Positions 52,502 through 60,875 of a stretch of DNA of 64,000 nucleotides are shown here, piece after piece. The notes beneath the pieces were generated by a model that had not been told where the DNA came from, did no database searches, and saw nothing but the letters and a program-made list of their open reading frames with translations. The position numbers were made by a program, and so were the translations under genes. The stretch is taken from assembly GCF_010894435.1 (NCBI RefSeq), contig NZ_JAAIXZ010000002.1, forward strand, positions 620,001 through 684,000. Direction: 5' to 3'. Source of the DNA: Pyxidicoccus trucidator (lineage in GTDB: Bacteria > Myxococcota > Myxococcia > Myxococcales > Myxococcaceae). Numbering within the stretch: the stretch's first letter is position 1; the number at the start of each line of letters is the position of its first letter.

Positions 52502-53332
52502 ATGATTGCCCAGATCCTCGCCGCCACCCTGGCGGTGGCCGCCAGCCAGGCGCCTGTCGTGGCTCCCGCCGTGCGCGGAAGTCCGCAGGTTGCCCTGCCG
52601 TTCCCGACTGGGGACGTGCAGACCTACAACATCATCCAGTGGGACCCGAACCAGCTCCCGCGCATCTACGAGCGCTCCGACCAGCTCCCGCTCACCGACG
52701 AGGAGCTGACGAAGCTGTCCCAGGCCGGCTTCGAGCCCGCGCAGCTCGTGAAGATGATTGAGGAGCGCCGCTGCACCTGCGACGCCAGCGCCGACGGCCT
52801 CATCCGGCTCAAGAAGGCGGGCGTGGACAAGGCGGTGCTGGCGGCGGTGTCCCGGCACGGGCTGGCGCCCAACCGGGCGCTCGACCTGCTGGTGACGCTC
52901 GACTTCACGGGCGAGAGCCGCACCGCGCGCGAGGCGTTCCTCTACTTCTTCGTGGACGACGGCGACGTCACCCGCGTCTTCACCGCCAACATCCCGGAGC
53001 TGCTGCAGCGCCGCAACAGCCACGAGACGATGGTGGACCGCAGCGACATCATGGTGGCCCGCACCGTGCGGCGCGTCCAGCTGGCGGGCAAGGTGGCGCT
53101 CAAGACGTACGGCCCGCACAAGGTGCTGGTGGCCGCCAGCGGCAGCCCCACGCTCACGCACCCCAACCAGCTCACCGACCAGGAGCGGGCGAAGTCGCAG
53201 ACCTATACCTTCGACTACCCGCGCGCCTCGCTGCAGAGCCTCTGCCGCCTGACGGCCGGCTACCGCCGCGACGCCGTGCTGACCTACAAGTGGAACTTCG
53301 AAGGCAGCCGCTTCGAATGCGAATGGAACTAG
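52502..53332 (+). CDS. Secreted protein of unknown function in LpoB operon
   Basis: A 276-residue protein with a short signal sequence (ILAATLAVAAS). The middle part is helical (LPLTDEELTKLSQAGFEPAQLVKMIEE), with a Cys pair in RRCTCDAS, and the C-terminal half is beta-rich, with another Cys pair in SLCRL and FECEW. No family is recognised. GAGGGGG precedes the ATG. The next gene (lpoB-like) follows after 13 bases, so it may serve in the same envelope complex. Confidence 0.72.
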   Translation: MIAQILAATLAVAASQAPVVAPAVRGSPQVALPFPTGDVQTYNIIQWDPNQLPRIYERSDQLPLTDEELTKLSQAGFEPAQLVKMIEERRCTCDASADGLIRLKKAGVDKAVLAAVSRHGLAPNRALDLLVTLDFTGESRTAREAFLYFFVDDGDVTRVFTANIPELLQRRNSHETMVDRSDIMVARTVRRVQLAGKVALKTYGPHKVLVAASGSPTLTHPNQLTDQERAKSQTYTFDYPRASLQSLCRLTAGYRRDAVLTYKWNFEGSRFECEWN

Positions 53333-53345
53333 GAGTCACCGCACC

Positions 53346-53954
53346 ATGAACCCCCGCAACCTGCTTCTGTCCGCCTGCCTCGTCGCCACGCTCGCCGCGT
53401 GCGGAGGCCCGCGCGCCTACACGCGTGGGACGTACGAGGACCCCAACACCATCGAGATGCTGTCGGACCGCTTCAACGAGAACGACCTGCAGCTCATCGC
53501 CAAGAAGATGGCCGAGTCGCTGGCCACCTCGCCGCGCTTCGCCCAGGGCCGGCCCGACGGCTCGCTGCCCATCGTCCTGGTCGGCAAGCTGAAGAACAGC
53601 ACCTCCGAGCACATCGACATGCGCTCGCTGGGCGACAAGATTCAGACGGCCCTCGCGCAGACGGGCCGCTTCGCCCTGGTGGACCAGGCCGCGCGCCAGG
53701 ACATCGCCGAGGAGTACGAGTACCAGCAGTCCGGCTACGTGGACCCGAACGCCGCCAAGGCGCCGGGGCAGCAGTCGTCGGTGGACTTCCTGATGACGGG
53801 CGACCTCGCCTCCATCATCCAGGAGGTCGGCAACGACAAGCTCGTCTACTACAAGATGACGGCCAAGCTGAGCAACGTTCGCACCGGCCTCATCGAGTGG
53901 ACGGACGAGAAGCAGATCCGCAAGAAGTTCGAGAAGAAGAGCGTCGGCTGGTAA
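53346..53954 (+). CDS. LpoB-family penicillin-binding protein activator lipoprotein
   Basis: A 202-residue lipoprotein (lipobox TLAAC). The LpoB fold is indicated by LQLIAKKMAESLATSPRF, PIVLVGKLKNSTSEHID, DKIQTALAQTGRFALVDQAARQDIAEEYEYQ and the closing VDFLMTGDLASI and VRTGLIEWTDEKQIRK blocks. In enterobacteria LpoB reaches through the murein to activate PBP1B. Its presence beside a COG3014 gene matches the gene order seen in other proteobacteria. A PBP partner is not in this window. Confidence 0.9.
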   Translation: MNPRNLLLSACLVATLAACGGPRAYTRGTYEDPNTIEMLSDRFNENDLQLIAKKMAESLATSPRFAQGRPDGSLPIVLVGKLKNSTSEHIDMRSLGDKIQTALAQTGRFALVDQAARQDIAEEYEYQQSGYVDPNAAKAPGQQSSVDFLMTGDLASIIQEVGNDKLVYYKMTAKLSNVRTGLIEWTDEKQIRKKFEKKSVGW

Positions 53955-53991
53955 TCCGCCGCCGGTGTCCTCCCCGCGAAGGTCCGCTTTC

Positions 53992-55248
53992 ATGAGGTCT
54001 TCCCTCCACTGCGGCCCGCTCCACCGGATTCGGTGGGGCGGGCTGGCGCTGTTGAGCCTGCTCCTGCTGTCCGGCTGCGCGACTGACTACGTGGCGCGGA
54101 CGCGAGGCGTGCGCGCGGCGTACCAGTCGGAGGACTACGCGCGCGCGCTGGGCGCGCTGGAGTCCGCCACGCGGGCGAGCCTGGAGAAGGACCAGCTGCT
54201 CGTCCTCCTGGACAAGGGCATGGTGCTGCACGCCGCCGGAAGGTGGGCGGAGAGCAACACCGTGCTGGAGGAGGCGGAGCGGCTCAGCCAGCAGCTCGAC
54301 GGCGTCTCCGTCAGCGAGGAGGCCGGGGCGCTCGTCACCAACGAGCGCCAGCGCGCGTACCGCGGGGAGGACTTCGAGAAGCTGATGATTTCCGTCATCC
54401 AGGCGCTCAACTACGCCGAGCTGGGCGAGGACGAGAGCGCGATGGTGGAGGTCCGCCAGGTCAACGAGCGCCTGGAGAAGATGGTCTCCGACGAGAAGAA
54501 GCCGTACGAGCAGCTCGCGATTGCGCGCTACCTCGGCGGCGTCATCCGCGAGGGCCAGCGGGACTGGGACTCGGCGTACATCGACTACGCGAAGGCCTAC
54601 GAGCTGGAGCCCCAGCTGGGCGCGCTGGTGGAGCCGCTGCTGCGGCTGGCGAAGCAGGCGGGCCGGGACGAGGCGTACGCGGAGCTGCGCGAGAAGTACC
54701 CGGACGTGCCGCACGAGCCGCTGGCACCGGGCGAGTCCCAGGTCGTCGTGGTGGTGGAGGCCGGCCTGTCTCCGGAGAAGCAGCGGGCCTCACGTGATGG
54801 CGGCAACGGTGGGGACCTCATCGAGGTACCCGTGTACCGGGACCGGGGCAGCGCGCCGCGGGTGCGGGTGTCCCTGGGAGAGGCGTCCCTGGCGGCGGTG
54901 ACGGTGACGTCGATTGCGGACGTGGCGCGCGTGCACCTCGACAGCCGCATTGGTGGGATGCTGGCGAAGCAGCTCGCGGGCGCGGCGGTGAAGGCGGGCC
55001 TCGCGGCGGGCCTGGGCGCGCTGACGAAGAGCGAGGAGGTGGGGGTGCTCACCTTCCTGGTGCTCAACGCGATGAACGCGCCGGACCTGCGTTCCTGGCT
55101 TTCCCTGCCAGCGGAGTTCCAGGTGGCGCGCTTCCGGGTGAAGTCGGGCAGCCACACCGTGCGTGTGGAGGCGGGGGGGCGAACGTCGGAGCACGTCGTG
55201 GACGTGAAGCCCGGGCGGGTGGGGCTCATCGTGGTGCGGCGCTACTGA
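53992..55248 (+). CDS. COG3014 family TPR lipoprotein
   Basis: A lipoprotein of about 418 residues (lipobox LLSGC). The N-terminal half is TPR-like (AYQSEDYARALGALESA, WDSAYIDYAKAYELEPQLGALVE). The C-terminal half has the COG3014 pattern, including a hydrophobic AVKAGLAAGLGALT segment and a beta-rich end. COG3014 genes often sit next to LpoB homologues, and the family is presumed to be an envelope partner. Start taken as ATG 53992; the frame is open to 53965 with an alternative start, and the lipobox position supports either. Confidence 0.85.
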   Translation: MRSSLHCGPLHRIRWGGLALLSLLLLSGCATDYVARTRGVRAAYQSEDYARALGALESATRASLEKDQLLVLLDKGMVLHAAGRWAESNTVLEEAERLSQQLDGVSVSEEAGALVTNERQRAYRGEDFEKLMISVIQALNYAELGEDESAMVEVRQVNERLEKMVSDEKKPYEQLAIARYLGGVIREGQRDWDSAYIDYAKAYELEPQLGALVEPLLRLAKQAGRDEAYAELREKYPDVPHEPLAPGESQVVVVVEAGLSPEKQRASRDGGNGGDLIEVPVYRDRGSAPRVRVSLGEASLAAVTVTSIADVARVHLDSRIGGMLAKQLAGAAVKAGLAAGLGALTKSEEVGVLTFLVLNAMNAPDLRSWLSLPAEFQVARFRVKSGSHTVRVEAGGRTSEHVVDVKPGRVGLIVVRRY

Positions 55249-55287
55249 GCGCGAAATCTGCACTATTTGATGTAGGGTGCGCGCCCC

Positions 55288-56064
55288 ATGTCGCCGGTCC
55301 TGGCCACGGTGGCCCTCTATTCCGTCATCATCGTCCTGGGTGCGCTCGCTGGCGCCGTGGTGGTGGTGTGGAACCAGCAGCCCACGCAGCTGGTGCGCTT
55401 CCTGGCCTTCGCGGCGGGGGTGATGCTGGGCGCGGCCTTCTTCCACATGCTGCCGGAGGCGTACTCCGGAGGCGGGTGGTGGGCCTTCGCGTTGGTGCCG
55501 GGCGGCTTCGTCTTCATCATGGTGCTGGAGCGCTACCTGGTGGCGCACGCGGGCGAGGATTTGCCCGGGGACCACATGTCCAGCACCGGCGCGCCGGCGC
55601 AGCCCGGACAGGTGCTGGGGCTCACCGCGTTCCTCGGGCTGTCCACGCACACGCTGTTCGACGGGATTGCCCTGGGCTCGGCGGTGGAGGAGGGCGTGGG
55701 GTTGATGGCGCTGCTGGCCATCGTCTCGCACAAGGTGCCGTCCGCGCTGTCGCTGGCGTCCATCCTCAAGGCGGAGGGCCGCGGTCGCGGCTCCGTGCTG
55801 TGGCTGTCCACGCTGTACGGGATGATGGTGCCGGCGGGCGCGGCGCTCTACTTCCTCTTCGACGCGGTGCTGAACTTCGAGAGCCTCGCCGCCAAGGCGC
55901 TGGCCTTCTCGGCGGGGACGTTCCTCTACATCGCGGTGTCGGACCTGCTGCCGCACGTGCACCGGCACGGCAAGGACCACCCGGGGCGCAACGTGCTGGC
56001 GCTCTTCTGCGGCCTGCTCCTGATGTTCCTCCTCGCGCAGTGGATGGGGCACCCGGGGCACTGA
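55288..56064 (+). CDS. ZIP-family metal transporter
   Basis: A 258-residue membrane protein with about eight helices and the ZIP fold. The metal-site helix 4 reads STHTLFDGIALG, close to the HNxxDG consensus. Helix 5 reads SHKVPSALSL, where the usual HExPH or HKxPEG acidic residue is replaced by Ser, so metal preference or mechanism may differ. A His-rich stretch (HVHRHGKDH) lies near the C-terminus. Probable substrate: Zn, Fe or Mn, imported. A TAGGGT hexamer ends 9 bases before the ATG. Confidence 0.87.
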   Translation: MSPVLATVALYSVIIVLGALAGAVVVVWNQQPTQLVRFLAFAAGVMLGAAFFHMLPEAYSGGGWWAFALVPGGFVFIMVLERYLVAHAGEDLPGDHMSSTGAPAQPGQVLGLTAFLGLSTHTLFDGIALGSAVEEGVGLMALLAIVSHKVPSALSLASILKAEGRGRGSVLWLSTLYGMMVPAGAALYFLFDAVLNFESLAAKALAFSAGTFLYIAVSDLLPHVHRHGKDHPGRNVLALFCGLLLMFLLAQWMGHPGH

Positions 56065-56086
56065 GCCGGGGAGGGGATGCGCCCGT

Positions 56087-56136
56087 GCCGGCGGGCCGCT
56101 CCTTTACGGAGGGGGGCCCCGGAGCGGCCCACCGGC
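56087..56136. terminator. Bidirectional hairpin terminator
   Basis: gccggcgggccgctcc (56087-56102) pairs with ggagcggcccaccggc (56121-56136), 16 bases with one mismatch, around an 18-base loop. It lies exactly between the convergent ZIP and receiver genes and can serve both. Confidence 0.7.
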
Positions 56137-56520
56137 TCAGGCGGCTGGGGTGAGTCGTCGCGCCGGGCGAGCCCGGGCGAGGCTGCGGAGGACCTGGGCC
56201 TCGAACTCCTCCAGGTCCCCCAGCTTGGCCAGGAAGACGGCGCCTTCCGGTGCCACCACTCCATCCATTCCGCTGTGGAGGATGACCGGGGTGTCCCGCA
56301 GCCACGGGTCCTCCGCGAGGCGCTGACAGAGCTCGAGCCCGCCCATTCTCGGCATGGACACGTCGGTGATGATGAGGTGGGGACGCAGGTGTGGAGTCAT
56401 CTTCAGCGCCTCCAGCCCATCCGAAGCGGTGGCGACGGCACAGCCCATGAGTTCCAACACCTGGGTGTAGATGAAGAGCTGGCTGGGGTCGTCGTCGACC
56501 AGCAGGACGGTGTGCATCAA
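56137..56520 (-). CDS. Single-domain response regulator
   Basis: A 127-residue receiver with acidic pair in LLVDDDPS, phosphoacceptor in HLIITDVSMPRMGG, Ser in ILHSG and Lys in FLAKLGD. There is no output domain and no adjacent kinase. It is distinct from the other stand-alone receiver in the window. ATG 56517 is an alternative start by one codon. Confidence 0.9.
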   Translation of the reverse strand: MMHTVLLVDDDPSQLFIYTQVLELMGCAVATASDGLEALKMTPHLRPHLIITDVSMPRMGGLELCQRLAEDPWLRDTPVILHSGMDGVVAPEGAVFLAKLGDLEEFEAQVLRSLARARPARRLTPAA

Positions 56521-56698
56521 TCGCCTCGGAATGGATGGGGGCGGCGGGGCCGCCGTTCCCTTCCATGGGGAGGCGAGCCGGGAGATGTGAACGGGGCCGT
56601 CGCGAGCCCGGGCGCGGGACTCCTCCCGGTGCCGCCGCCCGCCGGGCAGTCAGGGGAGCCCGTGCTTCTTCTTGGCTTTCGCCGCCGGGGACCTGAGG

Positions 56699-57505
56699 AT
56701 GCGCGCGCCCTCCATGGAAAAACGCACCGACTGGTACGAGCACCCCGAGTACTACGAGGCCATCTTCGGCACCGACACGGTGCGCGAGGTGGACTTCCTC
56801 CAGGCGCTCAGCGAGCGCCATGGCACCGGCGGCAAGCAATGGCTGGAGCCCGCCTGTGGCGCCGGACGGCTGGTGGCCGAGGCCGCCGGACGGGGCCTCC
56901 AGGTGGTGGGCTATGACCTCTCCGAGGCAATGCTGGCGCATGCGCGCAAGCGCCTCACGCCCGCCCAGCGCCGCCGTGTGCGGCTCGCCCAGTCGCGCAT
57001 GGAGACCTTCTCCGAGCCTTCGCTGGAGGGGCAGGTGGACCTGGCGCACTGCCTCGTCTCCACCTTCCGCTACCTGGACAGCGAGGCCGCGGCGCGCGAG
57101 CACCTCATCGGCACACGGAAGCTGCTCAAGCCCAACGGCATCTACGTGCTCGGCTTCCACCTCACGGACTACGCGCGCACCACCCCGGAGCACGAGCGCT
57201 GGGTGGGCCGCGTCGGCAAGGACAAGGTCGTCTGCAACACGCATGAGGGTCTGCCCGAGCGCCGCGCGCGCCGCTCCCCCATGCGCAACCGGCTGCGCGT
57301 CACCGGGCCGGGGAAGGACTGGCTCATCGAGACGACGTGGTTCTTCCGCACGTACAGCGCGCCGCAGGCCACGAAGCTGTTCCGCGACGCGGGCCTGCGC
57401 GTGGTGGGCGCGTACGACTTCGACTACGACCTGGAGTCGCCCGTGCGCCGGAGCAGCCTTCGGCTGGACCGCGTCTTCATCCTCCAGCCGGACGGGACGC
57501 GGTAG
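56699..57505 (+). CDS. SAM-dependent methyltransferase, class I
   Basis: A 268-residue methyltransferase. The binding motif I is LEPACGAGRLVAEAAGRG near residue 48, motif II is VVGYDLSEAML, and DLAHCLVSTFRYL stands at the motif IV position. The N-terminal WYEHPEYYEAIF is typical of a group acting on small molecules. The substrate is not evident. ATG 56699 is taken as the start; ATG 56714 is possible. It converges on the tfuA-like gene with a 9-base gap. Confidence 0.87.
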   Translation: MRAPSMEKRTDWYEHPEYYEAIFGTDTVREVDFLQALSERHGTGGKQWLEPACGAGRLVAEAAGRGLQVVGYDLSEAMLAHARKRLTPAQRRRVRLAQSRMETFSEPSLEGQVDLAHCLVSTFRYLDSEAAAREHLIGTRKLLKPNGIYVLGFHLTDYARTTPEHERWVGRVGKDKVVCNTHEGLPERRARRSPMRNRLRVTGPGKDWLIETTWFFRTYSAPQATKLFRDAGLRVVGAYDFDYDLESPVRRSSLRLDRVFILQPDGTR

Positions 57506-57514
57506 CGCACCGCT

Positions 57515-58867
57515 TCAGTCCGGCGCGGAGGCCTTGGCCAGCACGTAGCAGAGCTCGCGCAGCGCGGCCCGGCGCATGGTGTCCACGTCCGCGAAGCCGT
57601 CGTCGCGCGCGGCCCTGCCCAGGGACTCCGGCAGGAGCCGGCCCTGGCGCTCCTCGAAGTACCAGCGCCACAGCATGTCCTCGGTGATGCCCGCGTCCTC
57701 GAGCCGGGGCACCACCTGCCCTGCCTCCGCGAGCACCCGCTCCTTGTCGCGCGCCCGCGCCAGCAACTCGCCGTACTCGCCCGTCAGGCGCAGGTGGTCT
57801 GCGAGGTGCCGCAGCACATCCGGCTCGAAGAGCGTCTCCACCCAGCGCACATGGGACTCGTCGCGCAGCAGCCGTCCCAGGTCGTCCACCTGCTGCTCCG
57901 CCTGCCAGCGCTCGAAGGACTCGGGCGCGAGGCCCCGCTCATGCCGCAGCGACTCGGCGGTGGCTTGCAGCTCCTCGGCGGCGGGCTCGCGTCCCAGCCG
58001 CCGGGCCTCCTCCACCGCCAGCGCCCGCGCCATGCCCGCCCGTCGCGCCGCGCCCAGCGAGCCCCGCAGCCGCAGCTCGTCCAGGAGGGACTCCGAGGCC
58101 ACGCCTTCGAGGGCCCGCGCGTCCCTCCGCAGCGGGAGCCGCCCCGCGCGCCGCCGTGCCTCCTCCCACGCGTCCGTGTGCTGGAAGGGGAAGGCCACCT
58201 TCTTCGGTGACAACCCGGCCTCCAGTCGCTCGCGCAGCGTGCGCAGCAGGGCCAGCGCGTCCGCCTTCTTCTGGTCCACGCGGCCCTTGGGCAGCCAGGC
58301 CTTGAGCGCGTCCAGTTGCGACGGATGCACGCCCGCGCGCGCGCCCCGTGCCATCACCACCGGCCAGGCCCGCTCCACGTAGAAGAGCGCCTTGGCCGCC
58401 CGCTCCAGGACGTTGCGGGTGTCCTCCCTCACCACGCGCTCGACCCAGGCCGCCGACAGCGTGGCGCTGATGTTCACCATCGCCTCGGAGAGTGGACGCC
58501 AGCCGTCCTCGGCGCCCGCGTGCGCCACCGCCACGTCGTCGTCGTCCTCCAGCTCGCCGCGCTCGAAGGCCGCGAAGATGTCGCCCACGCCCTCCATGCC
58601 GAAGGCGGACAGCTCCGCCGCCCGGAGCGCGCCCATGCTGGAGGCACCGAAGACGTGGATGCCCTCCGACATGGCCCAGAGGATTTCCTTGTGCCAGACG
58701 GCGGGCACGTGCTCGAAGAAGCCGTCGATGATGCCGATGGCCACCGGGCCCTCCCGCGCGGCCCGGTACACGTCGCCCTGCTGCACGGGCGGCAGGTAGA
58801 TGGCGTCCAGCTCCGCGCGCGCCTCCTCGGGCCGCAGCGTGGGTCCGGTGAAGATGAAGACCTTCAT
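57515..58867 (-). CDS. TfuA-like protein, partner of YcaO
   Basis: A 450-residue protein. The N-terminal 125 residues are a TfuA domain: MKVFIFTGPTLRPEEARA, IGIIDGFFEHVPAVWHKEIL and HVFGASSMGALRAAEL, in that order. TfuA proteins work with YcaO enzymes; in methanogens the pair thioamidates methyl-coenzyme M reductase, and in bacteria it occurs with trifolitoxin-like and thioamide peptides. The remaining 320 residues are Arg/Glu-rich helices without a recognised domain, longer than the minimal TfuA. The ATG overlaps the ycaO stop (ATGA). Last gene of the operon. Confidence 0.92.
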   Translation of the reverse strand: MKVFIFTGPTLRPEEARAELDAIYLPPVQQGDVYRAAREGPVAIGIIDGFFEHVPAVWHKEILWAMSEGIHVFGASSMGALRAAELSAFGMEGVGDIFAAFERGELEDDDDVAVAHAGAEDGWRPLSEAMVNISATLSAAWVERVVREDTRNVLERAAKALFYVERAWPVVMARGARAGVHPSQLDALKAWLPKGRVDQKKADALALLRTLRERLEAGLSPKKVAFPFQHTDAWEEARRRAGRLPLRRDARALEGVASESLLDELRLRGSLGAARRAGMARALAVEEARRLGREPAAEELQATAESLRHERGLAPESFERWQAEQQVDDLGRLLRDESHVRWVETLFEPDVLRHLADHLRLTGEYGELLARARDKERVLAEAGQVVPRLEDAGITEDMLWRWYFEERQGRLLPESLGRAARDDGFADVDTMRRAALRELCYVLAKASAPD

Positions 58868-60132
58868 TCCTCTCGCTCCCGCAGGGCCTTCCGCGCGCGC
58901 GGGCCCGGCACGTAGCCCGGCGCCTCGTGCGTGGGCTCCAGGCCCGGCACCACCACCCGCACCACGGGCACGCCCACTTCCGGTTTCGTCAGGTCCACCG
59001 CCACCACCTGGGACAGTCCCACCGCCACCAGCTGCCCCATCACCCACGCGAGGTCCTCCTCCAGCGTCTCCCCGTCCTGAGATGGCACGTCCTGGAAGCG
59101 GCGCACCACGGGCTCCTCGCGCAGCCGCGTGCGCAGGCGCTCCGCAGCCACTCCGTCCCGCGCCGCCTCGTAGGCCTTGCGGTGCAGGTCGTCCCGCGCG
59201 CCGCTGATGCGCGTCAGCCGGCTCTGCGCCGCCTCCGTCAGCGCGCGCAGCAGGGCCACCTCGCGCGACGGGTGACAGCCCATGCCGCCGGCCACCGCCA
59301 CCGGGCGAAGGGGCTCCGGCTCGCGGTCGATGATGGAGCAGGTGAAGGCGGGCACCCCCACGTCGCTCGTCGTCTCCCACGCGCCCACGGCGATGCCCGC
59401 GCGCGCGTACTTCTCCAGCGCCTCCCGGCATGCCGGGTCGTCCACCGAGTCCAGGTCCAGCCGGGTGGGCGCCTGCGCGCGAGGGCCCCGCGCGTGCCAG
59501 AGCGCGGTGGCGTCCCGCTCCACCACCTCGCAGAGCCCGTGGAGCGTGGCCTCCAGCACGTGGTTGCCGGAGGCGAGCCCGTTGCTGCTCATCAGGAATG
59601 CGCCGCTCCCGGTGGGCAGCGGCAGCGTGAAGTCGGTGTGCACCAGGTCGAAGGGAAGCCACACCGGGCTGCCCCGCGCCAGGTCCAGCCCTTCCACCCA
59701 CAGCATCCGCCAGTTCTCGTGGAACAGGCTCACCGACAGCCGGGGCAGCCCGGCCACATCCACCACGGCCTCGCGGAAGCGCAGCTCGTTGTATGTGGCC
59801 AGCTTCAGCGGCAGGGAGACGTGCTCGGCGTGGTAGCCCTCCACGGACTCCATCAGCCCGGAGGCCCTCGCCGCGTCCAGCGTGAGTCCCTTGCCCTGGG
59901 ACACGGCCAGCGAGCGCGCGTTGGGCCGCGTCACCATGACGACGGGGATGCCAAGGGTGTCCAGCCCGGTGACGTTGGCGATGCGGGTGATGCCCAGCGC
60001 CGGCATGAGCCGGCGCACGCGCTCCACCGTCTCGCCGGGAGACACCACCCGGTGTGTGCCGTGACGGAAGGACTTGAGGGTGCCGGAGGGAGGGGCCGCC
60101 TCCGGCGTGCGACGGGTGGAGCGAGGGGGCAT
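58864..60132 (-). CDS. YcaO-domain enzyme (thioamide or azoline formation)
   Basis: A 422-residue YcaO protein. ATP-binding motifs are visible: LHGLCEVVERD (the ExxER motif) and ALTEAAQSR (the ExxQxR motif). The C-terminus ends PGYVPGPRARKALREREE, a form common in TfuA-linked YcaO proteins and lacking the PxPxP tail of azoline-forming enzymes. YcaO proteins phosphorylate the backbone amide so that a nucleophile can attack; with TfuA the expected nucleophile is sulfide, giving a thioamide. It starts at ATG 60132, one base before the end of the previous gene. The substrate is not visible. Confidence 0.94.
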   Translation of the reverse strand: MPPRSTRRTPEAAPPSGTLKSFRHGTHRVVSPGETVERVRRLMPALGITRIANVTGLDTLGIPVVMVTRPNARSLAVSQGKGLTLDAARASGLMESVEGYHAEHVSLPLKLATYNELRFREAVVDVAGLPRLSVSLFHENWRMLWVEGLDLARGSPVWLPFDLVHTDFTLPLPTGSGAFLMSSNGLASGNHVLEATLHGLCEVVERDATALWHARGPRAQAPTRLDLDSVDDPACREALEKYARAGIAVGAWETTSDVGVPAFTCSIIDREPEPLRPVAVAGGMGCHPSREVALLRALTEAAQSRLTRISGARDDLHRKAYEAARDGVAAERLRTRLREEPVVRRFQDVPSQDGETLEEDLAWVMGQLVAVGLSQVVAVDLTKPEVGVPVVRVVVPGLEPTHEAPGYVPGPRARKALREREE

Positions 60133-60842
60133 CAGGACTTCTTCCTGCCTGGGAAGGGAGAGGCGTCCTGCCGCTGCGCGTCCAGGTTCTTGCTGGGCGT
60201 GTAGCTCAACAGGATGCTGTTGAGGTTGAGCAGGAAGCAGGTGACGGGCTCGGCGGGCTCGCCAGCGGGCACCGAGATGCTGCCGCCCGCATGGTTCGGC
60301 TTTCCCTCCACCTCCTGCCCGACGTGGTGCGGGATGTTGGCCACCACCGCCTCGTTCTTGAGCAGCGGGATGATGGCCTTGGACAGGTGCTTCAGGTCCT
60401 TGAGCTCCTTGGGATTGAAGGACCGGGCCTTGGTCCACATCTTCGTGGGCAGCCAGTAGACCCTTCCGTCCGGTGCATAGAGGAGCAGGTCCGACTCGTC
60501 CACCCAGAGCCGCGCCCGGGCCTCCAGTCCACGCGCCAGGGGCGAGTCCTTCTTGGGAATGGCGAGCAGCTCGGCGGGCTCGGCGTTCGGCTTCGTCGCC
60601 TTCACCACGACGGCCTCGTGGGTCCGGTCGACAATCTTCACCTGGGCCCGCCGGTCCACCAGGTCCGAGGTGAGCGGGGGGTTCACCTTGAAGTCCACGA
60701 ACCGCGTCACGTTCTCCGGGTGGTTCGGGTCATTCTTCGGAACACCCATCACCTTCAGCTCGGTGGTGAAGCCCTCGAGGATGTTCGTCTCGTCGGGTTG
60801 GATGAAGAGGTAGACGAATTCCTTCTCGCTCTTGGGAGCCAT
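60132..60842 (-). CDS. Unrecognised 236-residue protein in YcaO-TfuA operon
   Basis: A soluble 236-residue protein without signal peptide. The first 60 residues (KEFVYLFIQPDETNILEGF, TELKVMGVPKND) and the middle part mix beta strands and helices; the last 35 residues (SYTPSKNLDAQRQDASPF, ending PGRKKS) look like a flexible tail. No family is recognised. Its stop and the ycaO start share one base (TGATG), so it is translated together with ycaO and is the best local candidate for a substrate, carrier or recognition protein. Confidence 0.75.
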   Translation of the reverse strand: MAPKSEKEFVYLFIQPDETNILEGFTTELKVMGVPKNDPNHPENVTRFVDFKVNPPLTSDLVDRRAQVKIVDRTHEAVVVKATKPNAEPAELLAIPKKDSPLARGLEARARLWVDESDLLLYAPDGRVYWLPTKMWTKARSFNPKELKDLKHLSKAIIPLLKNEAVVANIPHHVGQEVEGKPNHAGGSISVPAGEPAEPVTCFLLNLNSILLSYTPSKNLDAQRQDASPFPGRKKS

Positions 60843-60875
60843 GCATTCCTCGGTGAACGGTGGGAAGTCACACTG

